Of a stretch of DNA of 64,000 nt, positions 53,680 through 63,486 are shown one piece after another (within the stretch, counting starts at the first letter, position 1; each line of letters begins with the position of its first letter). The DNA is from Betaproteobacteria bacterium. GTDB lineage: Bacteria > Pseudomonadota > Gammaproteobacteria > Burkholderiales > Ga0077523. The DNA lies in the NCBI GenBank assembly GCA_025350245.1, contig JANXYG010000009.1, forward strand, positions 1 through 64,000, written 5' to 3'. Made by a program: the position numbers and the translations under genes. The notes under the pieces are model-generated. The model searched no databases. It worked only from the letters and a program-made list of their open reading frames with translations, and was not told the DNA's origin.

Positions 53680-54060
53680 TCACTCCGCCGGGACGCCTCC
53701 GGGTTCGACCGCGGACGGTGCCTGGCGCCAGTCGTCGTGGTGTTTGACGTCGCCACGAACGCGATGGGCATGGTCTTCCAGTTGGCGTTTGGCTGCCGAA
53801 AAGGCATCGCGCAGGGCGACGTAGGCGTCTTCGTGTTGATGGTGATTTACCACCAGTTCCGCCCCGGGGACACGGAGATCGATGCGCACGCAGAACGGTT
53901 TGCCTTGCTGTTTGTGACGGTGTGGTTGTTCGACGGTCACGTGGCACGCCATGATGTGGGAGAACACGGCCTCGAGTTTATCGGCCTTTTCCCGGATATG
54001 GGCATCGAGCGCATCCGAGTGGGGCATATCGCGAAAGGTGATCTGCAACTGTGTCTGCAT
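53680..54060 (-). CDS. hpf: Ribosome hibernation promoting factor (HPF/RaiA family)
   Basis: 126 residues from ATG 54060, with AGGAGGT directly upstream; the frame is open to 54105 but this site fixes the start. The fold begins MQTQLQITFRDMPHSDALDA with a following helix (IREKADKLEAVF). PFCVRIDLRVPGAELVV and DAYVALRDAFSAAKRQLE match the family. It lacks the C-terminal dimer domain of long HPF, so it is the short form that binds the 30S decoding centre in slow growth. The C-terminal tail is Pro/Glu-rich. It lies downstream of glycogen genes, which fits a stationary-phase theme. Confidence 0.9.
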   Translation of the reverse strand: MQTQLQITFRDMPHSDALDAHIREKADKLEAVFSHIMACHVTVEQPHRHKQQGKPFCVRIDLRVPGAELVVNHHQHEDAYVALRDAFSAAKRQLEDHAHRVRGDVKHHDDWRQAPSAVEPGGVPAE

Positions 54061-54380
54061 GCTACCTCCTGTTGTCGTGCCGCCATGCGGCACCGTCAGG
54101 GTCACGGGGCTGCACCGACCCCGAAGTGGCTACTGCCCGTTGCGGCGGGCGGGAGCGGGCTCCTTTTCGTCGTTGGTTCATCATCGATGAAACAAAGCAA
54201 TGGATGCTCCAGGTAAGGCGTCCGAGGCCGGTTATCTGTCATTGCCGAGCTTCAGAGCCATCGCCACTACCGGCCACTACGTACCGATCATAGTCTTTAG
54301 ATCGGGCGTCGCGTACCCACGACTCGCACGACATGTGACAAACGGTAATGAGTCATCCGCCGCGGGCGCCGCCGATGCTG
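54061..54380. other. 320-bp non-coding gap upstream of hpf
   Basis: The gap lies between the GH57 glucanotransferase stop and the hibernation-factor start, both on the minus strand. Apart from the AGGAGGT ribosome binding site I see no convincing element. TATGAT at about 54290 on the minus strand is a fair -10 but has no -35 at the right distance, and I found no sigma54 -24/-12 pair. The length suggests that hpf has its own promoter. No open frame here resembles a protein I know. Confidence 0.5.
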
Positions 54381-56390
54381 CTACCGAAGCGCCTGGACGA
54401 TGACCGAAATTTCGAGGCCATCCGATCCGGAAGGCAGGGTCACCGCCGCGGTCAGGGTCACCGCCTGCATGATCTTCTCGAAACCGGCCTCCGACTGCGA
54501 AACCGTCATCAAGGGTCGTATCGTCAGCGCGCACGGCGGCGAGAAGCGCAATGTCACTGCGCCGCCCAGCACCCGGTCTTCCAGCACGATGTCGGTGACC
54601 TGCTGCAGATCGATGGAGGCAGCGAGTCCACCCAGCACCTGATCCCGATGCACGATGCGGCCGAGGAAGCCGTCGCAACTGGGCATCGCGAGATTGATGC
54701 CGACGCGAAAGATGCCGGCACCCACGTTGTCGAACGACCAAAGAGCGTCGATGCCGTCCCCGCGCAGCCGATAGCGTTTGGTGACCGCGCCGCCGCTCAC
54801 CGTGCCGACGAAGCTCGCCTGCTCCGAGCCGTGTCGCTGATAGTTCGGCATCTGCTCGATGCCGTCGGGCGCGATCCAGGTGTCGATGAACAGCCCGCGA
54901 GGCCGGGTGTCGGCCTGCAGATCCGCGGCAACGATGTCGTGCTTGAACGTCACCCGGTCGTGCGCCGAGGCGATGCCCTCGGTCGGCGTTTGTTCTTGGG
55001 CGTTGGCGGCGACGTTGCGGTAATAGTGCTCGCGGCGCCGTTGCAGGGTGTCGGCGAAGTTATGCGCCAGCGCCATTGCATCGAACTCGGTGAGCGCCGC
55101 CTCGCCGTCGTCACGCACGAAGGCGAGGATCGTGGGATTGGCGAGCACGATCTCGTCGTTGCCGTCGAGATCGAGGTCGTCGCACGCGAAGCTCGGTCGC
55201 GGGTCGGGCGCGGCCAGGCTCGCTTCGAGCGCGACCATCGCGTTCCACACGGCACGACGCAGGTGCGGCAGATAGATGCCGCCGAACAGGCCATGCCAGT
55301 ACGCGTCGTTAGCCTGCGCGCGATGCAGCAGGTCGCGCTGTTCGGCGCTGCACCGTTCGGGTGGCAGTCGGTCGAGGCGGGCCGACAGCCCGAGCATGCG
55401 CTTGTGCATCCAGTTGGCTTCGGCATACCGGCTCATGAAGTTGCGCCAGATCCCGCCACGGATGAACGGGCGATGGCGATCCGCAGTGCCTTCGCGTTTC
55501 GCGCGCTCGATCAGCTCGGCATAAATGTCGGCGCGCGGCGCGTTGAGTGTCCATTCACCCATCTCGGCATAGGAGGTGGTGGGCAGATAGACGACGCCGC
55601 GGGTGCGCTCTTCGCGATGAAAGTCGCCGAAGTGGCGCGGCCGGATGAGCGGCGAGGCGAGCACGCCCTCGATGAATTGCTCGAGCCATTTCTTTTCGTA
55701 GACCCACTCGTAGGTCTCGGGCCAGATACCGAACTTCTCGATGTCGTCGAAGTAGATCGCGGCCGTGGCGGGACCATCGGCGGCGAGTGACTCGATGTAG
55801 CGCACCGCCTCGTCGGCCGGGGCGAAGGGCAGGCGGTAGCGCAGTTGCTCGGAAATCGGAAACAGGTCGAGGCGCCGGCCGTCGTCCTCGGTGCTGAAAT
55901 AGCCGGTCAGTTCACCGGGCTCGCGGCCGGCACACAGGAAGTGGTAGTCGTCCACCGTCACGTAGTCGAGCTTCGCATCGGCCAGCGAAGCGACCACCGT
56001 CGCTTCCCAGACACGCTCCGTCAACCAGGCGCCGCGCGGGCGCTGGCCGAAAGCCTGGTCCAGTCGCTCGCTCAGGGCCTCGAGCTGCCGCCGCCGATCG
56101 CGTGCCGGGATCGCCGCGAGCACCGGTTCCATGTCGCCCCCGCCGAAAACCTCGGCCTGCCGCCGCACCACCATTTCCGCCAGCAGCGCCATGTCGTCCG
56201 GGAACCGTTCGAGCAGCCGCGCCAGCAGCCAGCCGCTGAAATGGACCGCGAAGCGGAACTCCGGATAGTGGTAGACCGTGCGGATGAAAGGGCCGTACGA
56301 ACGCGCGTGCGCGTCATCGACCACCTCGATGAAGTTGCCGGCGGGCTGGTGCGCGTGCACGCCGAACAGCAGGGAAACGGTGCGGGTCAT
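54381..56390 (-). CDS. GH57 4-alpha-glucanotransferase / alpha-amylase-like
   Basis: 669 residues. GH57 catalytic domain: HAHQP at residues 12-16, GGGDMEPV at 83-90, the nucleophile E125 in AWLTERVWE, and acid/base D215 or D216 in YFDDIEKFG. The remaining part (about 300 to the end) matches the DUF1925 and DUF1926 regions of the Thermococcus-type 4-alpha-glucanotransferase, so transfer of maltodextrin chains is more likely than plain hydrolysis. It follows a second GH57 gene and glgC on the same strand, so it should act in glycogen or maltodextrin turnover in the cytoplasm. There is no signal peptide. Confidence 0.86.
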   Translation of the reverse strand: MTRTVSLLFGVHAHQPAGNFIEVVDDAHARSYGPFIRTVYHYPEFRFAVHFSGWLLARLLERFPDDMALLAEMVVRRQAEVFGGGDMEPVLAAIPARDRRRQLEALSERLDQAFGQRPRGAWLTERVWEATVVASLADAKLDYVTVDDYHFLCAGREPGELTGYFSTEDDGRRLDLFPISEQLRYRLPFAPADEAVRYIESLAADGPATAAIYFDDIEKFGIWPETYEWVYEKKWLEQFIEGVLASPLIRPRHFGDFHREERTRGVVYLPTTSYAEMGEWTLNAPRADIYAELIERAKREGTADRHRPFIRGGIWRNFMSRYAEANWMHKRMLGLSARLDRLPPERCSAEQRDLLHRAQANDAYWHGLFGGIYLPHLRRAVWNAMVALEASLAAPDPRPSFACDDLDLDGNDEIVLANPTILAFVRDDGEAALTEFDAMALAHNFADTLQRRREHYYRNVAANAQEQTPTEGIASAHDRVTFKHDIVAADLQADTRPRGLFIDTWIAPDGIEQMPNYQRHGSEQASFVGTVSGGAVTKRYRLRGDGIDALWSFDNVGAGIFRVGINLAMPSCDGFLGRIVHRDQVLGGLAASIDLQQVTDIVLEDRVLGGAVTLRFSPPCALTIRPLMTVSQSEAGFEKIMQAVTLTAAVTLPSGSDGLEISVIVQALR

Positions 56391-56433
56391 GGCGATATCG
56401 GGTGGCGGCGAAGCGCGGGTGGATCGGGTGCGG

Positions 56434-58128
56434 TTACGATGCGCGGCGCATGGCGCCAGTCGATTCGCCGACGGTCCCGCCGCGGCTGACCGGGGTGTCG
56501 AGTGACGATGGCGGCTCCAGCTCGAGCAGGCGGTAAAGGTGCGACAGGTTGGCGCGGTAGACCTGGTCCATGGCCATCACCGATGCCGGCGGGTTGTAGT
56601 CGCCGAACCACCAGGTCCAGTCGGACCCTTCGCAGACCGCCAGCTGGCGCGTCGCCAGTTCAAGTTCGGCGGCGTCGAGTTGTCCGCTGCGGGTGACCAG
56701 ATCGAAGCAGCGTTTGGCTTCGCACAACAGATCCCAGGCGGCATTCTTGTCGTGATCGCCGATCCACGTCGAGAGGTTGCCGTAGACCCAGCTGCCGGCA
56801 ACCACGTGGTCGAGATTCTCGTGCGCCGCCGGGGAGACCGCCGCCAGGTGCTCGCTGTAGGTCATGGTCCTGATCGCGGGATGTGCCGCGAGCGCCGAGT
56901 ACAGGCCGTCGAGAAAGTAGAAGCCGTTGTACGGGTAATACTCCCAGGCATTCTCGCCGTCGAGGATGACGCTCACCAATGGCGTGGTGGATTCGGGTGC
57001 CGCTGCCGCGATCCTTTCCAGCTCGCCGACGAAGGCCGCGGCAGCAGCGTCACCGGTCCATCGCGAATACTCGAAACCGATCAGGTCGGACAGGTGATCG
57101 TCGCGGAAGAAGCCGACCAGATCGCTGCCCGACAGGCGGTAGCCGCGATAAAGCCACTCGTTCGCCGGCGGCAGGGGGGCCGATGCTGCCAAGCTGTTGG
57201 CCAGCACCGCCGCGCCGGTGGCGGTCCAGCGAATGCCATGCGCCGGCAGCAGGCGCAGAAAGGCGTCGGATACCGCGCCTTCGGCCGGCCACAGGCCCGC
57301 GGGTTCGACGCCGAACCGGCGCCGATGCGAGTCGATCGCCGAATGAAGATGATCGGCGAGTCGTTCCGCGCCACCGGGATAGTGGGCGGCGCGCGGCAGG
57401 GGCGCATCGGGCTGCGCTTCGCGCGCGGCGCTGAAATCGAGTAGCAAGGGCGCCAGCGGATGGTAGTGGGGCGTGGACGACAGCTCGATCTGTCCGCGTT
57501 GCGCCAGCCGTCGCCAGCGCGGTAGCACGTCGCGCACGGTATCGCCGATCACCGCCAGCAGCAGGCGTCGGTCATCCAGGGAAAAGCCCTGGCCTTTCGA
57601 CATCAATTGCACCACTTCCGGGCGCGACCGGCGGATGGTCTCGCCGGTCCACGCGAGGTGATACCAGGTGAGTAGGTCGGCGTAGTACTGCGACGACAGG
57701 TAATCGAGGCTGTCGCCGCCCAGTTCGTCCACAAAGCGAAACAGGTCGAGCAGGCGGCGGTAGGCCGGAAACGGGTCGACCATCTTCTCGTGATGCGCCC
57801 GGAAGCAGCGGTCGAGAATCAGCGCCCGTTCCTCAGGCGAGGTCGTGCCGGGCTGATCGCCGGCAAGCGCGCGTAACAGCGGGTCGCGCAGCCGGCCGCT
57901 GGCGAACTGGTCGCTGTAGTCCTCGATCTGATCGAGCAGGATGGGCACGAAGTTGACGACGGCGCGTACGGTCGGATGCCGTTCGAGATGCGCCGCCATG
58001 TCGGTGTAATCCTTGAGCGCGTGCAGATATACCCAGGGTAGCCGGTAGTCGCCGGTCGCGGCGTCGCGGAAATCCGGCTGATGCATGTGCCAGAGCAGAA
58101 CGAGGTGCAGCGGCTTGCCTGTGGTCAT
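56434..58128 (-). CDS. GH57 glycoside hydrolase, amylase-type
   Basis: 564 residues. HMHQP at 14-18 is GH57 region 1. The nucleophile is probably E283 in LWPAEGAVSD and the acid/base D390 in LDGENAWEYYPYNG. A helical C-terminal part follows (WTWWFGDYNPPASVMAMDQV). It is a different subfamily from the neighbouring 669-residue enzyme. The short-form architecture resembles bacterial alpha-amylase or amylopullulanase-like GH57 proteins found next to glgC. Its reaction is not certain; an alpha-1,4-glucan substrate is inferred from the glycogen cluster. It starts 38 bp after glgC stops, so they are probably co-transcribed. Confidence 0.84.
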   Translation of the reverse strand: MTTGKPLHLVLLWHMHQPDFRDAATGDYRLPWVYLHALKDYTDMAAHLERHPTVRAVVNFVPILLDQIEDYSDQFASGRLRDPLLRALAGDQPGTTSPEERALILDRCFRAHHEKMVDPFPAYRRLLDLFRFVDELGGDSLDYLSSQYYADLLTWYHLAWTGETIRRSRPEVVQLMSKGQGFSLDDRRLLLAVIGDTVRDVLPRWRRLAQRGQIELSSTPHYHPLAPLLLDFSAAREAQPDAPLPRAAHYPGGAERLADHLHSAIDSHRRRFGVEPAGLWPAEGAVSDAFLRLLPAHGIRWTATGAAVLANSLAASAPLPPANEWLYRGYRLSGSDLVGFFRDDHLSDLIGFEYSRWTGDAAAAAFVGELERIAAAAPESTTPLVSVILDGENAWEYYPYNGFYFLDGLYSALAAHPAIRTMTYSEHLAAVSPAAHENLDHVVAGSWVYGNLSTWIGDHDKNAAWDLLCEAKRCFDLVTRSGQLDAAELELATRQLAVCEGSDWTWWFGDYNPPASVMAMDQVYRANLSHLYRLLELEPPSSLDTPVSRGGTVGESTGAMRRAS

Positions 58129-58166
58129 CGTGGAGCGGGACAGTGGTGCGCGGGGCGGGATTGCGA

Positions 58167-59447
58167 TCAGCGTTGGCGGTAGACCTCCTGCCCGAGCATT
58201 TCGGGGGTGATCAGGGTCACGCCCTGTTCGGTGACATGAAACCGCCGACGATCCTCATCCGGGTCGTAGCCGACCGTCAGACCTTCCGGCAGTGTGCAGC
58301 TCTTGTCGACGACGCAGCGGCGCAGGCGTACCGAGCGCTCCACCGACACCGACGGCAGCAGCACGGAGTCCTCGACGTTGGCGAAGCTGTTCACGCGGAC
58401 ATTCGAGAACAGCACCGAGCGCGCCACCCGTCCGCCGCTGATGATGCAGCCGCCGGACACCAGGGAATCCACGGCGAAGCCGCGCCGGTTCTCGTCGTCG
58501 AACACGAACTTGGCCGGCGGCAATTGCTGCTGGTGGGTCCAGATCGGCCAGTCTTCGTCATACATGTTGAGCTCGGGCTCGATGGTGGCCAGGTCGAGGT
58601 TCGCCTCCCAATAGGCGTCGACCGTTCCGACATCGCGCCAGTAGGGCTCGTCGCCGGGGGCGCCGCCGACGCAGCTATCGGCGAAGCGATGGGCGAACAC
58701 CCGGCAGCGGGGAACCAGGTAGGGGATCACGTCCTTGCCGAAATCATGGCTGGAACTGGGCGTGAGCGTGTCGCGTTCGAGCTGTTCGTAGAGGAAACTG
58801 GCGTTGAACACGTAGATGCCCATGCTCGCCAGCGCCAGCCCAGGCTTGCCCGGGATCTGCACCGGCTGTTCAGGCTTCTCGTCGAACTGGTTCACGCGCC
58901 ACTGGTCGTCGATCCCCATGACACCGAAGGCGGTGGCATCGGCGACCGGCACCTCGAGGCAGGCGACGGTCAGGTCGGCGTCCCGGGCCACGTGATCGGC
59001 GATCAGGCGTCCGTAGTCCATCTTGTAGATATGATCGCCGCCCAGGATCAGCACGTGGGTCGGGTTGTTGGCGCGCAGGATGTCGAGATTCTGGTAAACG
59101 GCGTCGGCGGTGCCGGCGTACCAGCCTTCGTCCAGCCGCTGTGACGCCGGCAGCACATCGATGAACTCCTCGAAGCGCCCGTCGAGGAAGCTCCAGCCGC
59201 GCTGGATGTGACGGATCAGGCTGTGAGCCTTGTATTGCGTCGCAATGCCGATGCGTCGCACGTCGGAATTGACACAGTTGGAGAGGACGAAATCGACGAT
59301 GCGGAACTTGCCACCGAACGGCACGGCGGGTTTGGCGCGCCAGTCGGTCAGGTTCTTGAGGCGGCTGCCCTTGCCCCCCGCCAGCACCAGCGCATAGGTG
59401 CCCTTGGTGAGCCTTGAAATAACGCGAGTCGAAGGTGCGGTGGCCAT
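58167..59447 (-). CDS. glgC: Glucose-1-phosphate adenylyltransferase (ADP-glucose synthase)
   Basis: 426 residues. N-terminal ALVLAGGKGSRLKNLTDWRA and KPAVPFGGKFRIVDFVLSNC are the nucleotidyltransferase signature, followed by GTADAVYQNLD, GGDHIYKMDY and the FDEKP motif. A left-handed beta-helix domain ends the protein. It makes ADP-glucose, the committed step of bacterial glycogen synthesis, and is normally controlled by glycolytic intermediates. It is divergent from glgB, with two repeats and a strong hairpin in the 376-bp gap, and leads the two GH57 genes. Confidence 0.96.
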   Translation of the reverse strand: MATAPSTRVISRLTKGTYALVLAGGKGSRLKNLTDWRAKPAVPFGGKFRIVDFVLSNCVNSDVRRIGIATQYKAHSLIRHIQRGWSFLDGRFEEFIDVLPASQRLDEGWYAGTADAVYQNLDILRANNPTHVLILGGDHIYKMDYGRLIADHVARDADLTVACLEVPVADATAFGVMGIDDQWRVNQFDEKPEQPVQIPGKPGLALASMGIYVFNASFLYEQLERDTLTPSSSHDFGKDVIPYLVPRCRVFAHRFADSCVGGAPGDEPYWRDVGTVDAYWEANLDLATIEPELNMYDEDWPIWTHQQQLPPAKFVFDDENRRGFAVDSLVSGGCIISGGRVARSVLFSNVRVNSFANVEDSVLLPSVSVERSVRLRRCVVDKSCTLPEGLTVGYDPDEDRRRFHVTEQGVTLITPEMLGQEVYRQR

Positions 59448-59499
59448 GTCAGTGCGCGCCGGGTCGGCCAGCGGCCAGAGTCCGCTGGCGTTCGGCAGG

Positions 59500-59527
59500 C
59501 ACGGACAGTCCGCAGGGACTGTCCGTG
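59500..59527. repeat. Perfect inverted repeat between glgC and glgB
   Basis: CACGGACAGTCC (59500-59511) and GGACTGTCCGTG (59516-59527) are perfect 12-bp arms around the 4-base loop GCAG. It lies 53 bp upstream of the glgC start codon, before the repeat units. It could be an operator, an RNA hairpin in the glgC leader, or a terminator remnant; no T-run follows on either side. Confidence 0.7.
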
Positions 59528-59537
59528 TCCGGACTCA

Positions 59538-59707
59538 CTCCGCAAGCGCACTGGCCCCCTGGCGGGGGAAGGCGCAGCGCAGCGCAGCCTGGGGGTGGAG
59601 AACGAAGGGGACATCTGAAGCGGAGGGGCCCCGCCCACAGGGCCCCCCGAGGACGGGGCGCCCCCTTTTGAGGGGGAAGGCGCAGCGCAGCGCAGCCTGG
59701 GGGTGGG
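59538..59707. repeat. GC-rich dispersed repeat, two units in tandem
   Basis: Unit A (about 59551-59599) reads CCCCCTGGCGGGGGAAGGCG, then CAGCGCAGCGCAGCCTGGGG. Unit B (about 59635-59707) has GGGCCCCCCGAGGACGGGGC, then AGGGGGAAGGCGCAGCGCAG and CAGCCTGGGGG. Both run in the same orientation as copy 1 at 4.9 kb. They fill most of the gap between divergent glgC and glgB. With the hairpin just beside them, nearly the whole intergenic region is structured DNA. Confidence 0.78.
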
Positions 59708-59776
59708 AGTTTCATCTCGGCGCGGTCCCCTTGGGTCCTGACGCGATTGAGCGGCGCGGATGCGTCCGCTGTTTCC

Positions 59777-59782
59777 TATAAT
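59777..59782 (+). promoter_or_regulatory. Candidate -10 element for glgB
   Basis: TATAAT, a perfect -10 hexamer, is at 59777-59782, 41 bp before the glgB start codon. No good -35 stands 16-18 bp upstream; TTGAGC at 59747-59752 is 24 bp away, which is too far. The promoter could need an activator, or the match could be chance. It is the only perfect -10 hexamer I noticed in a promoter position. Confidence 0.4.
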
Positions 59783-59823
59783 AGCGCCCCACAGACCGAT
59801 GGCGAGGCGCCGCTGCGGCGACC

Positions 59824-61992
59824 TTGATTTCCGTGACCGATTCCCGAGTCGACGCCTTGCTCGACGCCCGCCTGCATGAACCGCATGCCTTGCTCGGCGT
59901 GCATGCCGAGACCGCTGGCTTCGTCGCCCGCCATTTCGATCCGCATGCCACCCGCGTGTCGCTGCGGACGACGGCGGCCGTCGAGCCGATGATCCCGGTG
60001 GCGAACGGCTTGTTCGAATGGCGCGGTCCGGTTCGACCGCCGGCGCCGCTGACCTTGCGGGTGGAATACGGCGCCAGCACCGTCGTCGAATTACGCAGTC
60101 CGTATGCATTCGCGCCCGAGATTTCGGCGGACGATCTGTACCTGTTCAACGAAGGGCATCAGTTGCAGGCCTGGCGTATGCTCGGCGCTCAACCGAAGAC
60201 ACGCGAAGGCTGCGACGGCACGCGCTTCGCGTGCTGGGCGCCGAACGCCGAGCGCGTCAGCGTCGTCGGCGATTTCAATCGCTGGGATGGTCGCTGCCAT
60301 CCGATGCATGCGCACGGCGCCAGCGGGGTCTGGGAGCTGTTCGTGCCGGGCGTTGTCGCCGGCGCGTTGTACAAGTTCGAGATTCGCAACCGGGCCGGCG
60401 CCATACTGGTCAAGGCCGACCCCTATGCGCAGCAGTTCGAGCTGCGGCCCAGTACTGCCGCCCGGGTTGTGGCGCCATCGGCGCACCGATGGGATGATGC
60501 TGGCTGGCTTGATGCCCGCGCCGCACACGACTGGTTGCATGCGCCGCTCAATGCCTATGAGGTCCACGCGGGTTCATGGCGCCGCCATCCCGACGGGCGT
60601 ACCTACAGCTACCGGGAGCTGGCCGATGCCCTGGTGCCGTATCTGGTCGAAATGGGCTACACCCACGTCGAACTCATGCCCTTGTCGGAGCATCCGCTCG
60701 ACGAGTCCTGGGGATACCAGGCGACCGGCTATTTCGCGCCGACCAGCCGCTTCGGCAAACCGGACGAATTGCGTGTTTTCGTCGATGCCTGCCATGGCGC
60801 CGGCATCGGCGTGATCCTCGACTGGGTACCGGGACATTTTCCACAGGATGCCTGGGCGCTTGCGCGCTACGACGGCACGGCGCTGTATGAACACGAAGAC
60901 CCGCGGCTCGGTGTGCACCAGGACTGGGGCACGCACATCTTCAACTACGGTCGCAGCGAGGTGAAGAGTTTCCTGCTGTCGTCGGCGGCGTACTGGTTGT
61001 CCGAGTTCCACATCGACGGGCTGCGGGTCGATGCCGTTGCCTCGATGCTCTACCTCGACTATTCCCGCGCTGCCGGTGAATGGCTCCCGAATCGCTTCGG
61101 TGGCCGCGAGAACCTCGATGCGATCGAGTTCCTGCGCGAGCTGAACACCATGGTGCATCGCGATTTCCCGGGCGCGCTGACTTTCGCCGAAGAGTCCACC
61201 GCCTGGCCGATGGTATCGCGGCCGATCTATGTCGGCGGCCTGGGTTTCTCGATGAAGTGGAACATGGGCTGGATGAACGACACGCTCGCCTATCTCCAGC
61301 ACGATCCGGTATTCCGCCGTTTCCATCACGACCAGCTCACCTTCGGGCAGTTGTATGCCTACAGCGAGAACTTTCTGTTGCCGCTGTCGCACGATGAAGT
61401 GGTCCACGGCAAGCGCTCGCTGCTCGACAAGATGCCCGGGGATGCCTGGCAGAAGTTCGCCAACCTGCGCCTGCTGCTGGCGCAGCAAGCCACGGCGCCG
61501 GGCCGCAAGCTGATGTTCATGGGAGGCGAATTCGGCCAGTGGCGCGAATGGCGTGTCGGCGCTGAACTCGACTGGTTCCTGCTGGAGCGCGACGCCCACG
61601 GCGGTATCCAGCGTTGCGCGCGCGACCTCAATCACCTGTACCGGAACACGCCTGCGCTGCACGATCTCGACTTCGAGGGCAGCGGTTTCGACTGGATCGA
61701 CTGCCACGATGCGGATCAGTCGGTGGTGAGCTATCTGCGGCGCGCGCGCGATGGCCGATTCGTGATCGTGGTGTTCAATTTCACGCCCGTTCCCCGTACC
61801 GGCTACCGCATCGGCGTACCGCAAGGCGGAACCTACCGCGAGGCTTTCAACAGCGATTCGCGCCACTACGGCGGCAGCGATCTCGGCAACGGCGAGGGCC
61901 TGGACGCGGCGGCCCGGCCGTGGATGGGGCTGGCGTACTCGCTGGTCATGACACTGCCGCCGCTGGCGGCCGTCATCGTCGAACCCGCATGA
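59824..61992 (+). CDS. glgB: 1,4-alpha-glucan branching enzyme
   Basis: 722 residues from TTG 59824; GTG 59833 is an alternative. An N-terminal beta-sandwich region and a CBM48 domain ([20 protein letters not shown]) precede the GH13 barrel. Catalytic residues: nucleophile D403 in LRVDAVASM and acid/base E456 in FAEESTAWP, with [10 protein letters not shown] supplying the stabilising Asp. It adds alpha-1,6 branches to glycogen. glgA starts within its stop codon (ATGA), so the two are translationally coupled. Confidence 0.96.
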   Translation: MISVTDSRVDALLDARLHEPHALLGVHAETAGFVARHFDPHATRVSLRTTAAVEPMIPVANGLFEWRGPVRPPAPLTLRVEYGASTVVELRSPYAFAPEISADDLYLFNEGHQLQAWRMLGAQPKTREGCDGTRFACWAPNAERVSVVGDFNRWDGRCHPMHAHGASGVWELFVPGVVAGALYKFEIRNRAGAILVKADPYAQQFELRPSTAARVVAPSAHRWDDAGWLDARAAHDWLHAPLNAYEVHAGSWRRHPDGRTYSYRELADALVPYLVEMGYTHVELMPLSEHPLDESWGYQATGYFAPTSRFGKPDELRVFVDACHGAGIGVILDWVPGHFPQDAWALARYDGTALYEHEDPRLGVHQDWGTHIFNYGRSEVKSFLLSSAAYWLSEFHIDGLRVDAVASMLYLDYSRAAGEWLPNRFGGRENLDAIEFLRELNTMVHRDFPGALTFAEESTAWPMVSRPIYVGGLGFSMKWNMGWMNDTLAYLQHDPVFRRFHHDQLTFGQLYAYSENFLLPLSHDEVVHGKRSLLDKMPGDAWQKFANLRLLLAQQATAPGRKLMFMGGEFGQWREWRVGAELDWFLLERDAHGGIQRCARDLNHLYRNTPALHDLDFEGSGFDWIDCHDADQSVVSYLRRARDGRFVIVVFNFTPVPRTGYRIGVPQGGTYREAFNSDSRHYGGSDLGNGEGLDAAARPWMGLAYSLVMTLPPLAAVIVEPA

Positions 61993-63440
61993 AGGTGCTG
62001 TTTGCAACCTCCGAGGCCGTGCCCCTGGTCAAGACCGGTGGCCTGGCGGACGTGAGCGGTGCCCTGACTACGGCCCTGCGTGCCGCGGGCGTCGATCTGC
62101 GCCTGCTCATGCCCGGTTATGGCCCGGTGATCGAATGGATCGAGGGCCGCGCCGAGACCATCGCCGAATTCGGGTTCTCCCCGTTTCCGCGGGCACGATT
62201 GCTGTCCGCTGCGATGCCCTCCGGTACCCCGTTGCTGGTGATCGATTGTCCTGAACTCTATGCCCGGGCCGGCGGCCCCTACCATCAGCCCGGCGGCGAC
62301 GACTGGCCGGACAACGATGTCCGGTTCGGGTTGTTGTCGCGGGTTGCCGCCGCACTCGCACGCGCGGATTCACCGCTCGACTGGCGCCCGGACGTGCTCC
62401 ACTGCAACGACTGGCAGACCGGTCTCGCGCCGGCCTATCTGGCGCATCAGCCAGGCGCCCATGCACCGGTGCTGCTCACGATCCACAATCTTGCCTACCA
62501 AGGCATCTTCCTGCCCGGATCGCTGACGCGGGTCGGGCTGCCTTGGGCGGCGTTCCGGGTCGACGGTGTCGAGTTCTACGGCAAGGTGTCATTCCTGAAA
62601 GCGGGTCTGCACTATGCCGATCGCCTGTCGACGGTCAGCCCCACTTATGCCCGCGAGATCCAGCACGAACCGCTCGGTTTCGGCCTGCAGGGGCTGCTGT
62701 CGTGGCGGTCGAAACAGCTCACCGGAATTCTCAACGGCATCGACACCGGGATCTGGAACCCCGCCACCGACGAGATGATCCCGCGCCGCTACAAGGCGGC
62801 GACCCTGGCGCGCAAAAACGACAACAAGCGTGCCTTGCAGGAGCGCTTCGGTCTGGAGCCCTCGGTATCCACCCCGCTGCTGGGTATGGTCAGCCGCTTC
62901 ACCTATCAGAAGGGCCAGGACCTCCTGCTCGCGATCGCCGAGCGTGTGCTCGAGCTGCCGGTCCAGTTGGCGTTGCTCGGTGCCGGCGATCCGCAACTGG
63001 AGAACGCGTTTCGCGATCTCGCCTTGCGGCATCCCGGTCGTGTCGGCGTGCAGGTCGGATTCGATGAATCGCTGTCGCACCTGATCGAGGCGGGCGCCGA
63101 TGCGTTTCTCATGCCGTCCCGCTATGAACCTTCGGGGCTGAACCAGATGTACAGCATGCGCTACGGCACGCCGGTGATCGCCCATGCGACCGGTGGACTG
63201 GTCGACACCATCACCGATCACTCGCCAGCGGCAGTGGCGTCGGGCACGGCGTCCGGCTTCCTGTTCCACGAACCGGCCGCGGAGGCTTTCTATGGCGCGA
63301 TCGGTCGCGCCGTCGAGGTTTTCCACAACCGGCGCGTCTGGCGTCAGATGCAGCGCCGCGGGATGGATAGTGATTTCAGCTGGGATGCGGCGGCGGCCGA
63401 CTATCTGGCGCTGTACCGCGACATGGCGCCGCCCGCCTGA
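61989..63440 (+). CDS. glgA: Glycogen synthase (ADP-glucose)
   Basis: 483 residues from ATG 61989; the frame is open upstream inside glgB but [20 protein letters not shown] is the family start. The ADP-glucose site KTGGL is at residues 15-19. [11 protein letters not shown], the acceptor region [12 protein letters not shown], and the C-terminal [20 protein letters not shown] are intact, so this is a GT5 glycogen synthase. It extends alpha-1,4 chains using the GlgC product. It is coupled to glgB by a 4-bp overlap. Confidence 0.97.
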   Translation: MKVLFATSEAVPLVKTGGLADVSGALTTALRAAGVDLRLLMPGYGPVIEWIEGRAETIAEFGFSPFPRARLLSAAMPSGTPLLVIDCPELYARAGGPYHQPGGDDWPDNDVRFGLLSRVAAALARADSPLDWRPDVLHCNDWQTGLAPAYLAHQPGAHAPVLLTIHNLAYQGIFLPGSLTRVGLPWAAFRVDGVEFYGKVSFLKAGLHYADRLSTVSPTYAREIQHEPLGFGLQGLLSWRSKQLTGILNGIDTGIWNPATDEMIPRRYKAATLARKNDNKRALQERFGLEPSVSTPLLGMVSRFTYQKGQDLLLAIAERVLELPVQLALLGAGDPQLENAFRDLALRHPGRVGVQVGFDESLSHLIEAGADAFLMPSRYEPSGLNQMYSMRYGTPVIAHATGGLVDTITDHSPAAVASGTASGFLFHEPAAEAFYGAIGRAVEVFHNRRVWRQMQRRGMDSDFSWDAAAADYLALYRDMAPPA

Positions 63441-63486
63441 GCGTGGCAAAATTCGGCACTCGGGTGCCGCTACGGAGGAGACGAAG

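Noticed and set aside
59747-59752. TTGAGC as the -35 of the glgB promoter
   Set aside because: The spacing to TATAAT is 24 bp, far outside 16-18 bp.
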